A stretch of 41,940 nt of DNA from Firmicutes bacterium HGW-Firmicutes-4 (GCA_002841405.1 PGZR01000008.1:1-41940); one strand, 5' to 3'; shown: positions 26,204 through 34,333, counted from the first letter of the stretch. The notes: generated by a model from the letters alone, not told the origin. Program-made: numbers and translations.

Positions 26204-27334
26204 TTGTCCTTATTAACTATTAACGATTATGAAAAGCTCTTGAATTTTAATTTTTTCATTAATAAAGATTATTCAGACTTTATTAACCGAACACTTACGG
26301 CCTTAATCGATTTTTTTGATTTTAAGCTTACTGCATATGCTGTTTTTGACGTAAATCCAGACGGACAACGTTCCTTATCAAAATTAGAAACTCTTTATTT
26401 GCGCCCAAGTATTCTGAAGGCTTATAAAGAAAATTTTTACGCGTATGATCCCTTTTATAATAAAATTGACACCCTCCGAAATTCGAACGAATTCAAATAT
26501 GTTTATACAACTAACGACCTTTGCTATGACGAATTTTTAAACTCGCCATATGGTGAATCGTTAATGAAAAACGGTATTGCATACCAAGCCATTTTAGGCG
26601 CGAGTGATGCAGCGCATCCTCCAATGCATATTATCAGTATTTTTAAAACCGAGAAAGAAGGAAACTTCACTCCAAAAGAACTGGAATTGTTGTCTCAAAT
26701 TGGAAGAGTATTCCACAAATCGATGAGCCTATTTCGAAAATATACTTCTCAAGTAGATAAGATTTTCCTTGCAAATCGTTTATTCGATCTTACTTCAGTT
26801 GGCTTCGTTTTCTTTAATAAGAGCAAAGATGTTATTGATTTCAATAAAACATTTATCAACTATAGTGCTTTTCTATCTAATAAACCGAATATCAATGAAA
26901 TCGTTTATGATTTTATCAATTTCGTTGAATCTACAAATCAAATTACTCTTGACACTTTAAAAGAGAATTCAATTATTAAAACCAACGGTTTTTTAGTAAC
27001 GTTTTTCCCCCCCCAAATAAATCAGAATCAATATATTGAAACGTTCTATTGCTTGACAATAAAGAAAATTGAGGAAAGACAACCAGGAGATGATATACAA
27101 AATCAACTTGTCGAAGAATACAATCTAACTAAGAGAGAAAGTGAGATACTATCTCTCTTAGTTGATGGTGCAAGTAACCTACAAATCTCAGAAACGGTTT
27201 ATATCAGTGTTTCAACGGTTAAATCACATGTTCGGAATATTTTCAATAAGCTAAATGTATCCACTCGTTCGGAAGCAATCCGAAAAATTCGAAAATTAGC
27301 TATTTTTGAAAACGATAATAACAATTCTAGCTGA
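26204..27334 (+). CDS. LuxR-family transcriptional regulator
   Basis: 376 residues, the only plus-strand gene of the island. The C-terminal GerE/LuxR helix-turn-helix (about 305-365) is clear: NLTKRESEILSLLVDGASNL, then STVKSHVRNIFNKLNV. The N-terminal two-thirds is a probable GAF/PAS-like ligand domain without a receiver Asp, so it likely senses a small molecule directly. The start is a TTG at 26204 behind AAAGGCGGTG; no ATG fits. It is divergent from the MBL gene and convergent with the membrane-protein gene, so it is the natural candidate regulator of this cluster. It is not an AcoR-type sigma-54 activator. Confidence 0.88.
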   Translation: MSLLTINDYEKLLNFNFFINKDYSDFINRTLTALIDFFDFKLTAYAVFDVNPDGQRSLSKLETLYLRPSILKAYKENFYAYDPFYNKIDTLRNSNEFKYVYTTNDLCYDEFLNSPYGESLMKNGIAYQAILGASDAAHPPMHIISIFKTEKEGNFTPKELELLSQIGRVFHKSMSLFRKYTSQVDKIFLANRLFDLTSVGFVFFNKSKDVIDFNKTFINYSAFLSNKPNINEIVYDFINFVESTNQITLDTLKENSIIKTNGFLVTFFPPQINQNQYIETFYCLTIKKIEERQPGDDIQNQLVEEYNLTKRESEILSLLVDGASNLQISETVYISVSTVKSHVRNIFNKLNVSTRSEAIRKIRKLAIFENDNNNSS

Positions 27335-27346
27335 CCATAAGTCTTT

Positions 27347-27856
27347 TTAGGCTGCCTTTTTAACTGCAAGTGCACCCAATGCTTTAAATACCACGGTAAG
27401 GATTAGTGAAAACCAAACAACACCAAATGCGTAAGAAAGAAGTAAATCCAAATAATTACTTTCTGTTAAAAACTGATGTGCTGTTAGGACGGTAATAAAC
27501 AAAAATGTAGCCTTGTTAAGAATGTATGGTAAAAACTCCGTAATATTAAAGAACAAAACAACAAATAATACTGCGATCAGTGCTATTTCAAAAACAGACA
27601 TTCCGTAATTGTGAAGTAAATAGTAAAGCCCAAAACACAACGCAATCCCAACTAATGAACCAACGATATTTTCTACAATATGATCCATTTTGAAGTGATC
27701 AACATTTGCCCAATACCAAAAGAACATACAGCCAGCCCATACGTTCACCAACCCTAACATTCCGCTTACAATTGAGAATACAAATATTGTAATTGTTAGG
27801 ATAACACCCAGGACAATACCTTCCTTAACTCTTTCATTTACTGATTTATTTTCCAT
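27347..27856 (-). CDS. DUF1097-like inner-membrane protein
   Basis: 169 residues with five or six hydrophobic helices. The first begins EGIVLGVILTITIFVFSIVS, and the pattern and length are like YcdZ/DUF1097 membrane proteins, whose function is unknown. The ATG at 27856 is preceded by AAAGGAG; an in-frame ATG at 27874 lies inside that site and is rejected. It could export or take up a pathway metabolite, but nothing in the sequence shows this. The upstream bases include the vestige of a second E3 gene. Confidence 0.7.
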   Translation of the reverse strand: MENKSVNERVKEGIVLGVILTITIFVFSIVSGMLGLVNVWAGCMFFWYWANVDHFKMDHIVENIVGSLVGIALCFGLYYLLHNYGMSVFEIALIAVLFVVLFFNITEFLPYILNKATFLFITVLTAHQFLTESNYLDLLLSYAFGVVWFSLILTVVFKALGALAVKKAA

Positions 27857-27857
27857 T

Positions 27858-27943
27858 TTAAACTCCTTTTTCATTTATTATTTTTTTAAATTTGTGAGTA
27901 ATTCTTTTTTAACATCATGCAACGCTTCCAGGATACCTTTACA
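27858..27943 (-). pseudogene. Vestige of a second dihydrolipoyl dehydrogenase 3' end
   Basis: The minus strand reads KGILEALHDVKKELLTNLKK in the gap between the CoA-transferase and membrane-protein genes. The E3 at 19574 ends EGIMEALHDVHKRSIHKA. The DNA also matches closely (catcatgcaacgcttcc versus catcatgcaatgcttcc). The reading frame carries no HPTLSE and is not initiated. Its 3' end runs through the ribosome binding site of the membrane-protein gene. Confidence 0.65.
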
Positions 27944-27963
27944 AAACCAAGTGTTTATTTCCG

Positions 27964-29304
27964 CTATCTTAATATATTGCGTTTTTTTGCATTTTCTTCA
28001 AGTTCATCCCTAAAGTCTGGATGTGCTATACTAATCAACGCTTTAGCCCGTTCAATAAGTGATGCACCTCTTAATGCTGCAACACCATATTCAGTGACAA
28101 CATAATCAACATCAGCTCTTGACAATGTAATGACAGTACCTTCGGGATGAACATCGACAATCGTCGACTTCAGTACTCTTTCGCCACTCGCGTTTTTTAC
28201 ATTGGCAGTTGAGTGCAATGCTATAAATGATTTCCCGTCTTTCGACATTTTGGCACCTTGAGCTGTCTCAACCTGACCACCGGTACCGCTTATATGCCTC
28301 GTTCCAATAGCTTCCGAAGAACATTGACCGAATAAATCAACTTGAAGTGTCGTATTGACAGATATCATTTTATGGTTTTTTGCTAATTCAAAAGGCGAAT
28401 TACTGTCTCTGACATTTATATGCAGTACGCCAACATTGTCATCGATGAAGTCATATGTTTCCTTGGTGCCAAACGTAAATGATGTTATCATTTTGTTTTT
28501 ATATAGCGTTTTGCATCGATTTGTTACAATACCTTCCTTATACAGTTGAACAAGACCGTCATTCAACATTTCAGTATGAACGCCTAAATCTTTTTTATCT
28601 TTCAACGCCATTGCAACTGCATTTGGTATTCCACCGATGCCCAACTGAAGAGTCGATCCATCTTCAATCATATCAGCAATATGTTTCCCAATAAGAATGT
28701 CTTCACCGCTTGATGCAGCGTTACGACTTGGAAGGTACATCACCTCGTTGTTACCATATAAAACATAGTCAACATCAGATATATGCACCTGGGTATCGCC
28801 AAAAGTTCGTGGTATATTTTCATTTATTTCTAAAATTACCAGATCAGCTTTTTTTAAGTAATCTGGACTGGCAACGCAAATTGGACCAGTACTGAAGTAA
28901 CCTTGCTTATCCATCGGGCTAACTGACAGTGTGAAGATACTAACTGGTTTTCCAGTTACCTGATGATAATATAATCGATCAGTTCCACTTTTACTCAAAT
29001 GATTTGGATAAAAGGTCGTCATTTTTGTTTTTGCGGGATCTCTCATAAAATTCCCATAAAACCCACTAACGTGATTAAGGATGCCGTCATATGTTTCATC
29101 CGAATAAAAATCATAAGGTTTCAGGTTTAATAAATTAATATGGGTAACCCCTTTCACGCCACGATCTTTTAATAAATGAAATTGATCCATGTAAGCCATT
29201 GGCTCAGCTATACCATAGGTGTAAATTGTAGCTCCATTGGTGATCTTTCCTACAGCTTCTTCAATTGTGATTGTTTTCGTATCTAATAATTCTTTATAGT
29301 TCAT
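27964..29304 (-). CDS. Acetyl-CoA hydrolase/transferase-family CoA-transferase
   Basis: About 446 residues. Family-I CoA-transferase of the butyryl-CoA:acetate / 4-hydroxybutyrate type: it moves CoA between an acyl-CoA and a free acid through a glutamyl-CoA thioester. Motifs are LGIGGIPNAVA (CoA loop, near 225), the HTEMLNDG segment with the catalytic Glu near 248, and a C-terminal GTGGQVE plus EYGVAALRG. The ATG at 29304 follows AGAGGTG; a GTG two codons upstream overlaps that site. A terminator-like hairpin separates it from the Zn-alcohol dehydrogenase gene. In this island it could convert the acyl-CoA product of the dehydrogenase complex to acid while activating another acid. Confidence 0.9.
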   Translation of the reverse strand: MNYKELLDTKTITIEEAVGKITNGATIYTYGIAEPMAYMDQFHLLKDRGVKGVTHINLLNLKPYDFYSDETYDGILNHVSGFYGNFMRDPAKTKMTTFYPNHLSKSGTDRLYYHQVTGKPVSIFTLSVSPMDKQGYFSTGPICVASPDYLKKADLVILEINENIPRTFGDTQVHISDVDYVLYGNNEVMYLPSRNAASSGEDILIGKHIADMIEDGSTLQLGIGGIPNAVAMALKDKKDLGVHTEMLNDGLVQLYKEGIVTNRCKTLYKNKMITSFTFGTKETYDFIDDNVGVLHINVRDSNSPFELAKNHKMISVNTTLQVDLFGQCSSEAIGTRHISGTGGQVETAQGAKMSKDGKSFIALHSTANVKNASGERVLKSTIVDVHPEGTVITLSRADVDYVVTEYGVAALRGASLIERAKALISIAHPDFRDELEENAKKRNILR

Positions 29305-29326
29305 TTTCACCTCTCAAATAATAAAT

Positions 29327-29353
29327 GTGCGGCAATCCTTTTCATTACCGCAC
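29327..29353 (-). terminator. Hairpin between ADH and CoA-transferase genes
   Basis: GTGCGGcAAT pairs with ATTaCCGCAC around a 7-base loop, then ATTTATTATTT on the minus strand. It is a weak terminator or an attenuator that sets the level of the downstream CoA-transferase. Confidence 0.5.
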
Positions 29354-29364
29354 TGGTAATTGCA

Positions 29365-30405
29365 TTACGGATGCAATAATACTTTTATTTTATTTGCATC
29401 ATTACATTCAAACGCCTCATTAAAATCTTCAAATTTAAATTTATGCGTCACTAAATCTTTAGTGTTAATCCTTCCATCTGCCATCATTTGAAGCGTTTTT
29501 TTCCATGTCCCCAGATTATGACCATATGAAAACTGTATTCTCATATTTTGCATTACGGCAACTATATATGCTTTTATATTGCTACCTTCTGCACTGGTAA
29601 GGGCTAATTCAACAATTGTTCCTGCCCGTTTTGTCATCATGATTGATTGTGTAATTACGATGTCTACGCCCGTGCATTCAAAAACAAAATCAGCACCTTT
29701 TCCAAAGGTCAGGGCACGCACTTCCTGGATTACGTTGCATTTGTCATTTTCAAAAGTGTAGTCCGCTCCAAGTTTTTTACCTAATTCCAATCGAGCATTT
29801 GCGGAAGAAATGTCCGCTAAAATTGTCTTTGCACCACAGGCTTTTGCAAATTGAAGAACAAGTAAACCGATAGGCCCAGCACCCATAACTACAACAGTAT
29901 CCGTTGGTTTTATGTCAACGTTTTCTAAAACAGCGTGAGCGGCAACAGCGGCTGGTTCAACCAGCGCTCCTTCTTCTAAACTAACATTATCAGGCAACTT
30001 AAAAGTCGCTCCTTCTGGCATGCAAATGTATTCTGCCATTGCTCCGTCACATTCATAACCAATATTGATGGCATCCTGGCATCTCCCAATATCTCCCATT
30101 AAACAAGATCTGCATTTCCCACAGAAACCTTTTGTTACAATACCTGTGACACGATCACCAACTTTAAATTGCGTTACCCCATCACCAATTTCGGCTATAG
30201 TTCCGCTATATTCATGACCCATGGTAAATGGAATTGGGAGCGGAGATGTCGGTGTTTCAAAACCACCAACAATATGTAAATCAGAACCGCAAATTCCACA
30301 ATACTCAACTTTAATTTTAACGCTACCTGGAGCGATTTTTGGCTCCTCAACTTCTACATATCCAAGATAACCAACACCATGTTCTAATTTTTGAACCGCT
30401 TTCAT
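29365..30405 (-). CDS. Zinc-dependent alcohol dehydrogenase, butanediol/sorbitol type
   Basis: 346 residues, MDR superfamily. Catalytic zinc ligands are Cys39 in CGICGSD, His64 in GHEYSG and the Glu that follows. The structural zinc lobe is FCGKCRSCLMGDIGRC. The Rossmann motif GAGPIGLL is near 175, and the Asp in LADIS after it points to NAD+. The length and the EPAAVAAHAV segment match (R,R)-butanediol and sorbitol dehydrogenases. In the operon it follows an SDR and the E1/E2 genes, consistent with diol-to-acyloin oxidation feeding acetoin-type cleavage. Specificity is inferred from context. Confidence 0.9.
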   Translation of the reverse strand: MKAVQKLEHGVGYLGYVEVEEPKIAPGSVKIKVEYCGICGSDLHIVGGFETPTSPLPIPFTMGHEYSGTIAEIGDGVTQFKVGDRVTGIVTKGFCGKCRSCLMGDIGRCQDAINIGYECDGAMAEYICMPEGATFKLPDNVSLEEGALVEPAAVAAHAVLENVDIKPTDTVVVMGAGPIGLLVLQFAKACGAKTILADISSANARLELGKKLGADYTFENDKCNVIQEVRALTFGKGADFVFECTGVDIVITQSIMMTKRAGTIVELALTSAEGSNIKAYIVAVMQNMRIQFSYGHNLGTWKKTLQMMADGRINTKDLVTHKFKFEDFNEAFECNDANKIKVLLHP

Positions 30406-30427
30406 TTTTTCTCACCAATCTTCCTAT

Positions 30428-31240
30428 TTAACGATATATAATTCCAGAATCCACATTTAAACACTGCCCGGTTATATTTTTTGCTTCATCCGATGCTAGA
30501 AACAATACTGCAAAAGCAATATCTTCTGGTGACTGAGTGCGCTTTAATGCAGATCCTGATGCCATTTTTTCAACAACTTGTTCGCTTGTGCTACAATCTT
30601 CGAATGCTCCAGGCACTGCTTTCTTAAAATCTAGTGCATCTGAATAAATATTGGTATTAATAAATCCAGGATTGACACAGTTTACATTCACATTAAAACT
30701 TCCCATTTCTTTTGCAAGAGAATTAGAAAAACTAATCGTCGCCGCCTTAGAGGCACCATATTGAGGCATCATCGGTACTTGCATGAATGCCGCAATTGAA
30801 GAGATATTAATGATTTTACCGCTTCTTTGTGCGTGGAAATTACCATAAAAAGATCGACACATATTAAGCATCCCTACTGTGTTGACATTAAAAACACGTT
30901 TTACATCGTCTGAAGATATTTTTAAAAATGGCGGTCCTATATCTTTTGGACCAATACCTGCACAGTTAACAAGGATTTCTATCTTTTTAAATTTGTCTAA
31001 TATCTCCTTTGAAAATGCAACAACAGCATTTTCATCGCTGATATCCACTTTTCGAAAAAGTGATCTAACCCCTTTTTCTTCAAGCTTCGACGCCATTTTT
31101 TCACCATCTTCAACATCCATATCAACTAAAATAACATTTGCTCCAGACTCAGCAAACTTTTCAGCAATAGCTGCACCAATGCCTTTTGCTGCCCCAGTAA
31201 TAACCGCAGTTTTTTCAGAAAATTCGAATTTGATAGCCAT
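30428..31240 (-). CDS. Short-chain dehydrogenase/reductase
   Basis: 270 residues, classical SDR. It has the cofactor motif TGAAKGIG (15-22), VDMD after the second strand (an acidic residue favouring NAD(H)), NCAG, catalytic Ser in NISSIA, and YGASK near residue 160. The C-terminal DSGIIYR resembles acetoin/diacetyl reductases and 3-oxoacyl reductases. With the zinc enzyme next door it may handle the other stereoisomer of the same diol. The start has AAGGAG. A large stem-loop separates it from the E1beta gene. Confidence 0.88.
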   Translation of the reverse strand: MAIKFEFSEKTAVITGAAKGIGAAIAEKFAESGANVILVDMDVEDGEKMASKLEEKGVRSLFRKVDISDENAVVAFSKEILDKFKKIEILVNCAGIGPKDIGPPFLKISSDDVKRVFNVNTVGMLNMCRSFYGNFHAQRSGKIINISSIAAFMQVPMMPQYGASKAATISFSNSLAKEMGSFNVNVNCVNPGFINTNIYSDALDFKKAVPGAFEDCSTSEQVVEKMASGSALKRTQSPEDIAFAVLFLASDEAKNITGQCLNVDSGIIYR

Positions 31241-31267
31241 ACTACTTATCTCCTTAATTTATATTGA

Positions 31268-31307
31268 GCAATAGAAAGCGATGATTTTCATCGCTCCTGT
31301 CTATTGC
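31268..31307 (-). terminator. Double-stem hairpin between E1beta and SDR
   Basis: Outer arms GCAATAGA/TCTATTGC (31268-31275, 31300-31307) and inner arms AGCGATGA/TCATCGCT around a TTT loop. There is no T run, so it is more likely a mRNA stability or processing element that uncouples the E1/E2 genes from the dehydrogenases. Confidence 0.5.
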
Positions 31308-31318
31308 AAATTATCGGA

Positions 31319-32299
31319 CTACTTTAGTGCTTTTAAAATTCCTGCTTTCATATCTTCAACGGATGGATATAAATATTTCTCTAAATCTCCAAATGGTATG
31401 ATTGAGTTCACACCTGCTACACGAACTGGCGCTGCTTTTAATTCTTTCATGCAATTTTCGACAACCCATGAAAGAATCTGTGCTCCAAAGCCACCTCTTT
31501 CTGGCGCCTCATGTGCAACCATTAAGCGGCCAGTCTTTTTAACAGAATCAAATACAATTTCTTTATCGAAGGGTATTAATACTCTCGGATCAATAATCTC
31601 AATTGTTTTTCCCGTTTCTTCCTCAACTTGAGCTGCTGCTGCCATAGCATTCAGCAATGCTCTATGATAGGCAACAACGGTTAAATCAGCACCCGTTTTG
31701 ACAATTTTTCCAGCTTTTGCTAAAGACGGAACTTCGTCCAACACATCGGGAACCTCTCCTGTCAAACCCATTGTTGCTCTCTGATAAATAAATAATGTCG
31801 GATCGTCATCACGGATAGCTGCACGATAATAAGCCCTAATATCCGCTGGAGTTGTTGGTGCAACAATTTTGAGACCTGGTACATTTGCAAACCAAGCTTC
31901 AACACTTTGAGAATGATGGGCACCACTCTTTCCTCCTCCACCCTGAGGCAAAACAAAAGTTACTGGGCAACTATCGACGCCACCGGAATTAAAACGAATT
32001 TTTGCTGCAATATCTACAATCCCTTCAAATCCCAAGGTTACAAAATCTGCAAACATAAATTCTACAATTGGCCGATACCCACCTAATGCAGCACCGACAG
32101 AGAATAATGTGTAACCAGCTTCTAAAATCGGAAATTCCAATACACGATTTTCTCCAAATTTTTCTTGTAACCCAGTAAATGTTCCCCAGCAACCGCCTTG
32201 TTTACCGAGATCTTCCCCAATACATATAACTTTTTCATCAGCAACCATTTCTTCGAACATGGCAAGATTCAGAGCTTTCATAACTGACATTTCTGACAT
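31319..32299 (-). CDS. acoB: Acetoin/2-oxoacid dehydrogenase E1 beta subunit
   Basis: 326 residues, full length for E1beta. The transketolase pyrimidine domain (about 1-175) contains GEDLGKQGGCWGTF, LEFPILEAGY (the Glu that activates thiamine diphosphate) and GGGGKSGAHHSQS. The C-terminal transketolase domain (about 195-320) contains IDPRVLIPFD and VAHEAPERGGFGAQI. It pairs with the E1alpha encoded immediately upstream; the two genes share one base (TAATG). Together they cleave the substrate and hand an acyl or hydroxyethyl group to the lipoyl arm. Best match by eye is the acetoin (AcoB) type, but branched-chain or pyruvate E1 cannot be excluded from sequence alone. Confidence 0.92.
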   Translation of the reverse strand: MSEMSVMKALNLAMFEEMVADEKVICIGEDLGKQGGCWGTFTGLQEKFGENRVLEFPILEAGYTLFSVGAALGGYRPIVEFMFADFVTLGFEGIVDIAAKIRFNSGGVDSCPVTFVLPQGGGGKSGAHHSQSVEAWFANVPGLKIVAPTTPADIRAYYRAAIRDDDPTLFIYQRATMGLTGEVPDVLDEVPSLAKAGKIVKTGADLTVVAYHRALLNAMAAAAQVEEETGKTIEIIDPRVLIPFDKEIVFDSVKKTGRLMVAHEAPERGGFGAQILSWVVENCMKELKAAPVRVAGVNSIIPFGDLEKYLYPSVEDMKAGILKALK

Positions 32300-33291
32300 T
32301 ATAGTTCACCTCCTGCATTATTTGAATAAACTCTATTGTAATCCAACACCTGTTCTTTTGTTGCAATGGTTTGACTTAATCCTTCATCAAAACCGTCTAC
32401 AATTTCTTTTGTTTGAGATTCTCTTACTGCTTTAATTATTTCATCATCCAGAATCCCCAATTCTATCAAACGTTTTTCGAAACGGACAACAGGACAAATG
32501 GAATCTAGGTCTTCTTTATAACTCAAATCTCGATATTTCTGTGGATCACCAACATAGTGACCTTCCCAACGCATTGTTTTTACTTCAACAACGTTCGGTT
32601 CATTATTAGCTGCCAATTCCATACCGTTTAGAACTGCTTCAGCGACTGCTACTGGATCATCGCCATCAACGGTAACCCCTTTCATGTTAAATGCTGCTGC
32701 TCTATCTGCAAGATTTTCTAACGGGGACTGGTTTTCCACTGGTGTCGACATAGCAATCCCATTATTTTCGATGAAGAACAAAATCGGCAATTTGAAAAGT
32801 GCTGCAATGTTCATAGCTTCGTAAGTTGCACCTTGACTTATAGCACCGTCTCCATATGGTGCAAAACCAATCTGTCGCTTTTTACCATCATTTTTTAGAG
32901 CCCAGGCAAATCCAGCAATTTCTGCCCATGTCCCACCTAGTGCACCTGCTGCAGGGAGTTGCCCATTTTTGAGGTCATGTATATGATACTCACCTGATAT
33001 TCCGTCATTACAACCGCCCGTGCGGCCAAGTAATTCAGCAATAAACGGTTTCCAACCAACTCGATGAGCCATTACTGTCTGAGCTCGATGCGTTTCAGTA
33101 CCATAAGTTATAATGTCTGACTTTTTGAATGCAGTCAGTATACCTGCACTAACAGCTTCCTGTCCTAAACAAGGATGGATTGCACCTGCAATTTTCCCGC
33201 TGAAAATGTACTCAACGATTTTCTCACCGAGGACTCTTGATTTCACAATATCCGAATACATTTCCAGTAGTTCTTCATTTGAAAAGTTCAT
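32299..33291 (-). CDS. acoA: Acetoin/2-oxoacid dehydrogenase E1 alpha subunit
   Basis: 330 residues. It binds thiamine diphosphate and Mg through GDGAISQGATYEAMNIAALF, continuing to IENN (about 147-176). It also has HPCLGQEAVSAGI and the phosphorylation-loop equivalent MRWEGHYVGDPQ. Length and motifs match AcoA, the alpha subunit of acetoin:2,6-dichlorophenolindophenol oxidoreductase. A clean TTGGAGG site precedes the ATG, 20 bases after the E2 core gene. It is the third gene of the likely transcript beginning with the free lipoyl protein. Confidence 0.92.
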   Translation of the reverse strand: MNFSNEELLEMYSDIVKSRVLGEKIVEYIFSGKIAGAIHPCLGQEAVSAGILTAFKKSDIITYGTETHRAQTVMAHRVGWKPFIAELLGRTGGCNDGISGEYHIHDLKNGQLPAAGALGGTWAEIAGFAWALKNDGKKRQIGFAPYGDGAISQGATYEAMNIAALFKLPILFFIENNGIAMSTPVENQSPLENLADRAAAFNMKGVTVDGDDPVAVAEAVLNGMELAANNEPNVVEVKTMRWEGHYVGDPQKYRDLSYKEDLDSICPVVRFEKRLIELGILDDEIIKAVRESQTKEIVDGFDEGLSQTIATKEQVLDYNRVYSNNAGGEL

Positions 33292-33311
33292 TAATTTACC
33301 TCCAAGTTTTT

Positions 33312-34013
33312 TTATTTCAAACCCATAAAGGATTTAGGGTTCAGCAAATATTTTTTAAATGTTTTTAGAAATAGACCACTATGAAATCCATCAATTGCTG
33401 CGTGATTTATTGTCACACTAAAACACGCCATTCTTTTAATGCTTGTGGTGTCATCATCATTCACAACCAACTGTTTTTTTGTTGTCCCGATAGCCATGAT
33501 ACCTGTTTCTGGTGGATTCAAAAATGGTGTCACTTGGTCTATTTCAAGCATCCCCATATTGCTTATGGTGTATGTAGAATCCATCATATGTTCCATTCCT
33601 AATTTTTTTGTTTTCAATTTTGCGATCATATCTTGAAGCTCATCTGAAATTTGGAAAATATCCTTATCTTGAGCTTCTTTAACAACAACCATCATAATTC
33701 CTTCTGGCAAACCAATACCCACGGCAATATTTATAGAATCATAAATAAAGAATTCATCACCGATCAATGCTGAATTTATCAATGGGTGTTCTTTTAACGC
33801 TTCCGCTGCCAGCTTGACAAATACGGAAGTAACACTTACATTAGGATTTTGAACCTTTAGCTTATCTTTAAGGTCAAGGACTGCGTCTACTGGAAAATAA
33901 ATAGATCCTGATCCCTGAGGATAATCTCTAAGGCTCTCTGTCATTTTCTTCCCGATGAATTTTCGCGCACCGGAAATTTTATAACTTTCTTTTACTCTTT
34001 TTGAATCTGCCAT
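33312..34013 (-). CDS. acoC: Stand-alone E2 acyltransferase catalytic core (no lipoyl or E3-binding domain)
   Basis: 233 residues comprising only the 2-oxoacid-dehydrogenase acyltransferase catalytic domain (KISGARKFIGKKMTESL onward). Usual AcoC/E2 proteins have 370-540 residues with lipoyl and peripheral-subunit-binding domains first. Both are absent here, and the lipoyl domain is a separate gene 8 bases upstream. The catalytic motif reads NHAAIDGFHSGLF (His near 204, Asp near 208), whereas E2 normally has DHRxxDG. His and Asp remain, but Arg is replaced by Ala, and the following FHSGLF resembles chloramphenicol acetyltransferase. It has its own TAGGAG site overlapping the previous stop, so the split is genuine and not a frameshift. 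Confidence 0.88.
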   Translation of the reverse strand: MADSKRVKESYKISGARKFIGKKMTESLRDYPQGSGSIYFPVDAVLDLKDKLKVQNPNVSVTSVFVKLAAEALKEHPLINSALIGDEFFIYDSINIAVGIGLPEGIMMVVVKEAQDKDIFQISDELQDMIAKLKTKKLGMEHMMDSTYTISNMGMLEIDQVTPFLNPPETGIMAIGTTKKQLVVNDDDTTSIKRMACFSVTINHAAIDGFHSGLFLKTFKKYLLNPKSFMGLK

Positions 34014-34021
34014 ATTAACTC

Positions 34022-34255
34022 CTATTCTTCAATGTGAGCAAGAATGTCGCCAACAGCAACTGTCTCACCTTCTGCTACTAAGATTTTCACTAAGGTTCCT
34101 GTCGCCGGGCTTTCAATTTCCTGGTTTAGTTTTTCGTTGGAAAGTTCATATAATGGTTCTCCCTTTTCAACGTGTGCGCCTTCTTCAGCTAACCACACTT
34201 CAATTTTCACATCCATTCCAGATTGTCCTATCATAGGAACTTGTACTTCTACCAT
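34022..34255 (-). CDS. Free lipoyl-domain protein (detached E2 swinging arm)
   Basis: 77 residues from the ATG at 34255, seven bases after GGAGG; the adjacent ATG at 34258 and a frame opening at 34285 are less well placed. The whole protein is one biotinyl/lipoyl domain: VPMIGQSGMDVKIEVWLAEE, then KGEPLYELSNEKLNQEIESP with the modifiable Lys near residue 42 (EKL for the usual DKA), then GTLVKILVAEG. It would act as a diffusible acyl carrier between E1, the E2 core and E3, as H-protein does in glycine cleavage. It is the first gene after a sigma-54-like promoter. Confidence 0.88.
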   Translation of the reverse strand: MVEVQVPMIGQSGMDVKIEVWLAEEGAHVEKGEPLYELSNEKLNQEIESPATGTLVKILVAEGETVAVGDILAHIEE

Positions 34256-34317
34256 CATTTCTCCTCCTAAAATTTGTTTAATCATTATGACAATGTAATC
34301 TTAGCATCACAAACGTT

Positions 34318-34333
34318 TGCAAACATCCTTCCA
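34318..34333 (-). promoter_or_regulatory. Sigma-54-type -24/-12 promoter of the aco-like operon
   Basis: The minus strand reads TGGAAGGATGTTTGCA, with GG and GC exactly 10 bases apart as in the consensus TGGCAC-N5-TTGCW; the -24 box has one or two mismatches. It lies about 60 bases before the lipoyl gene. Acetoin operons are classically sigma-54/AcoR dependent. No AcoR gene is in the window. Confidence 0.45.

Noticed and set aside
26204-27334. LuxR-type gene as quorum-sensing receptor
   Set aside because: The helix-turn-helix is clear, but I see no acyl-homoserine-lactone-binding signature and there is no synthase gene; a metabolite sensor is more likely.
33312-34285. Idea that the split E2 is a frameshifted single gene
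   Set aside because: Each part has its own Shine-Dalgarno site and proper start and stop, and the linker plus binding domain expected between them is absent, so one indel cannot explain it.
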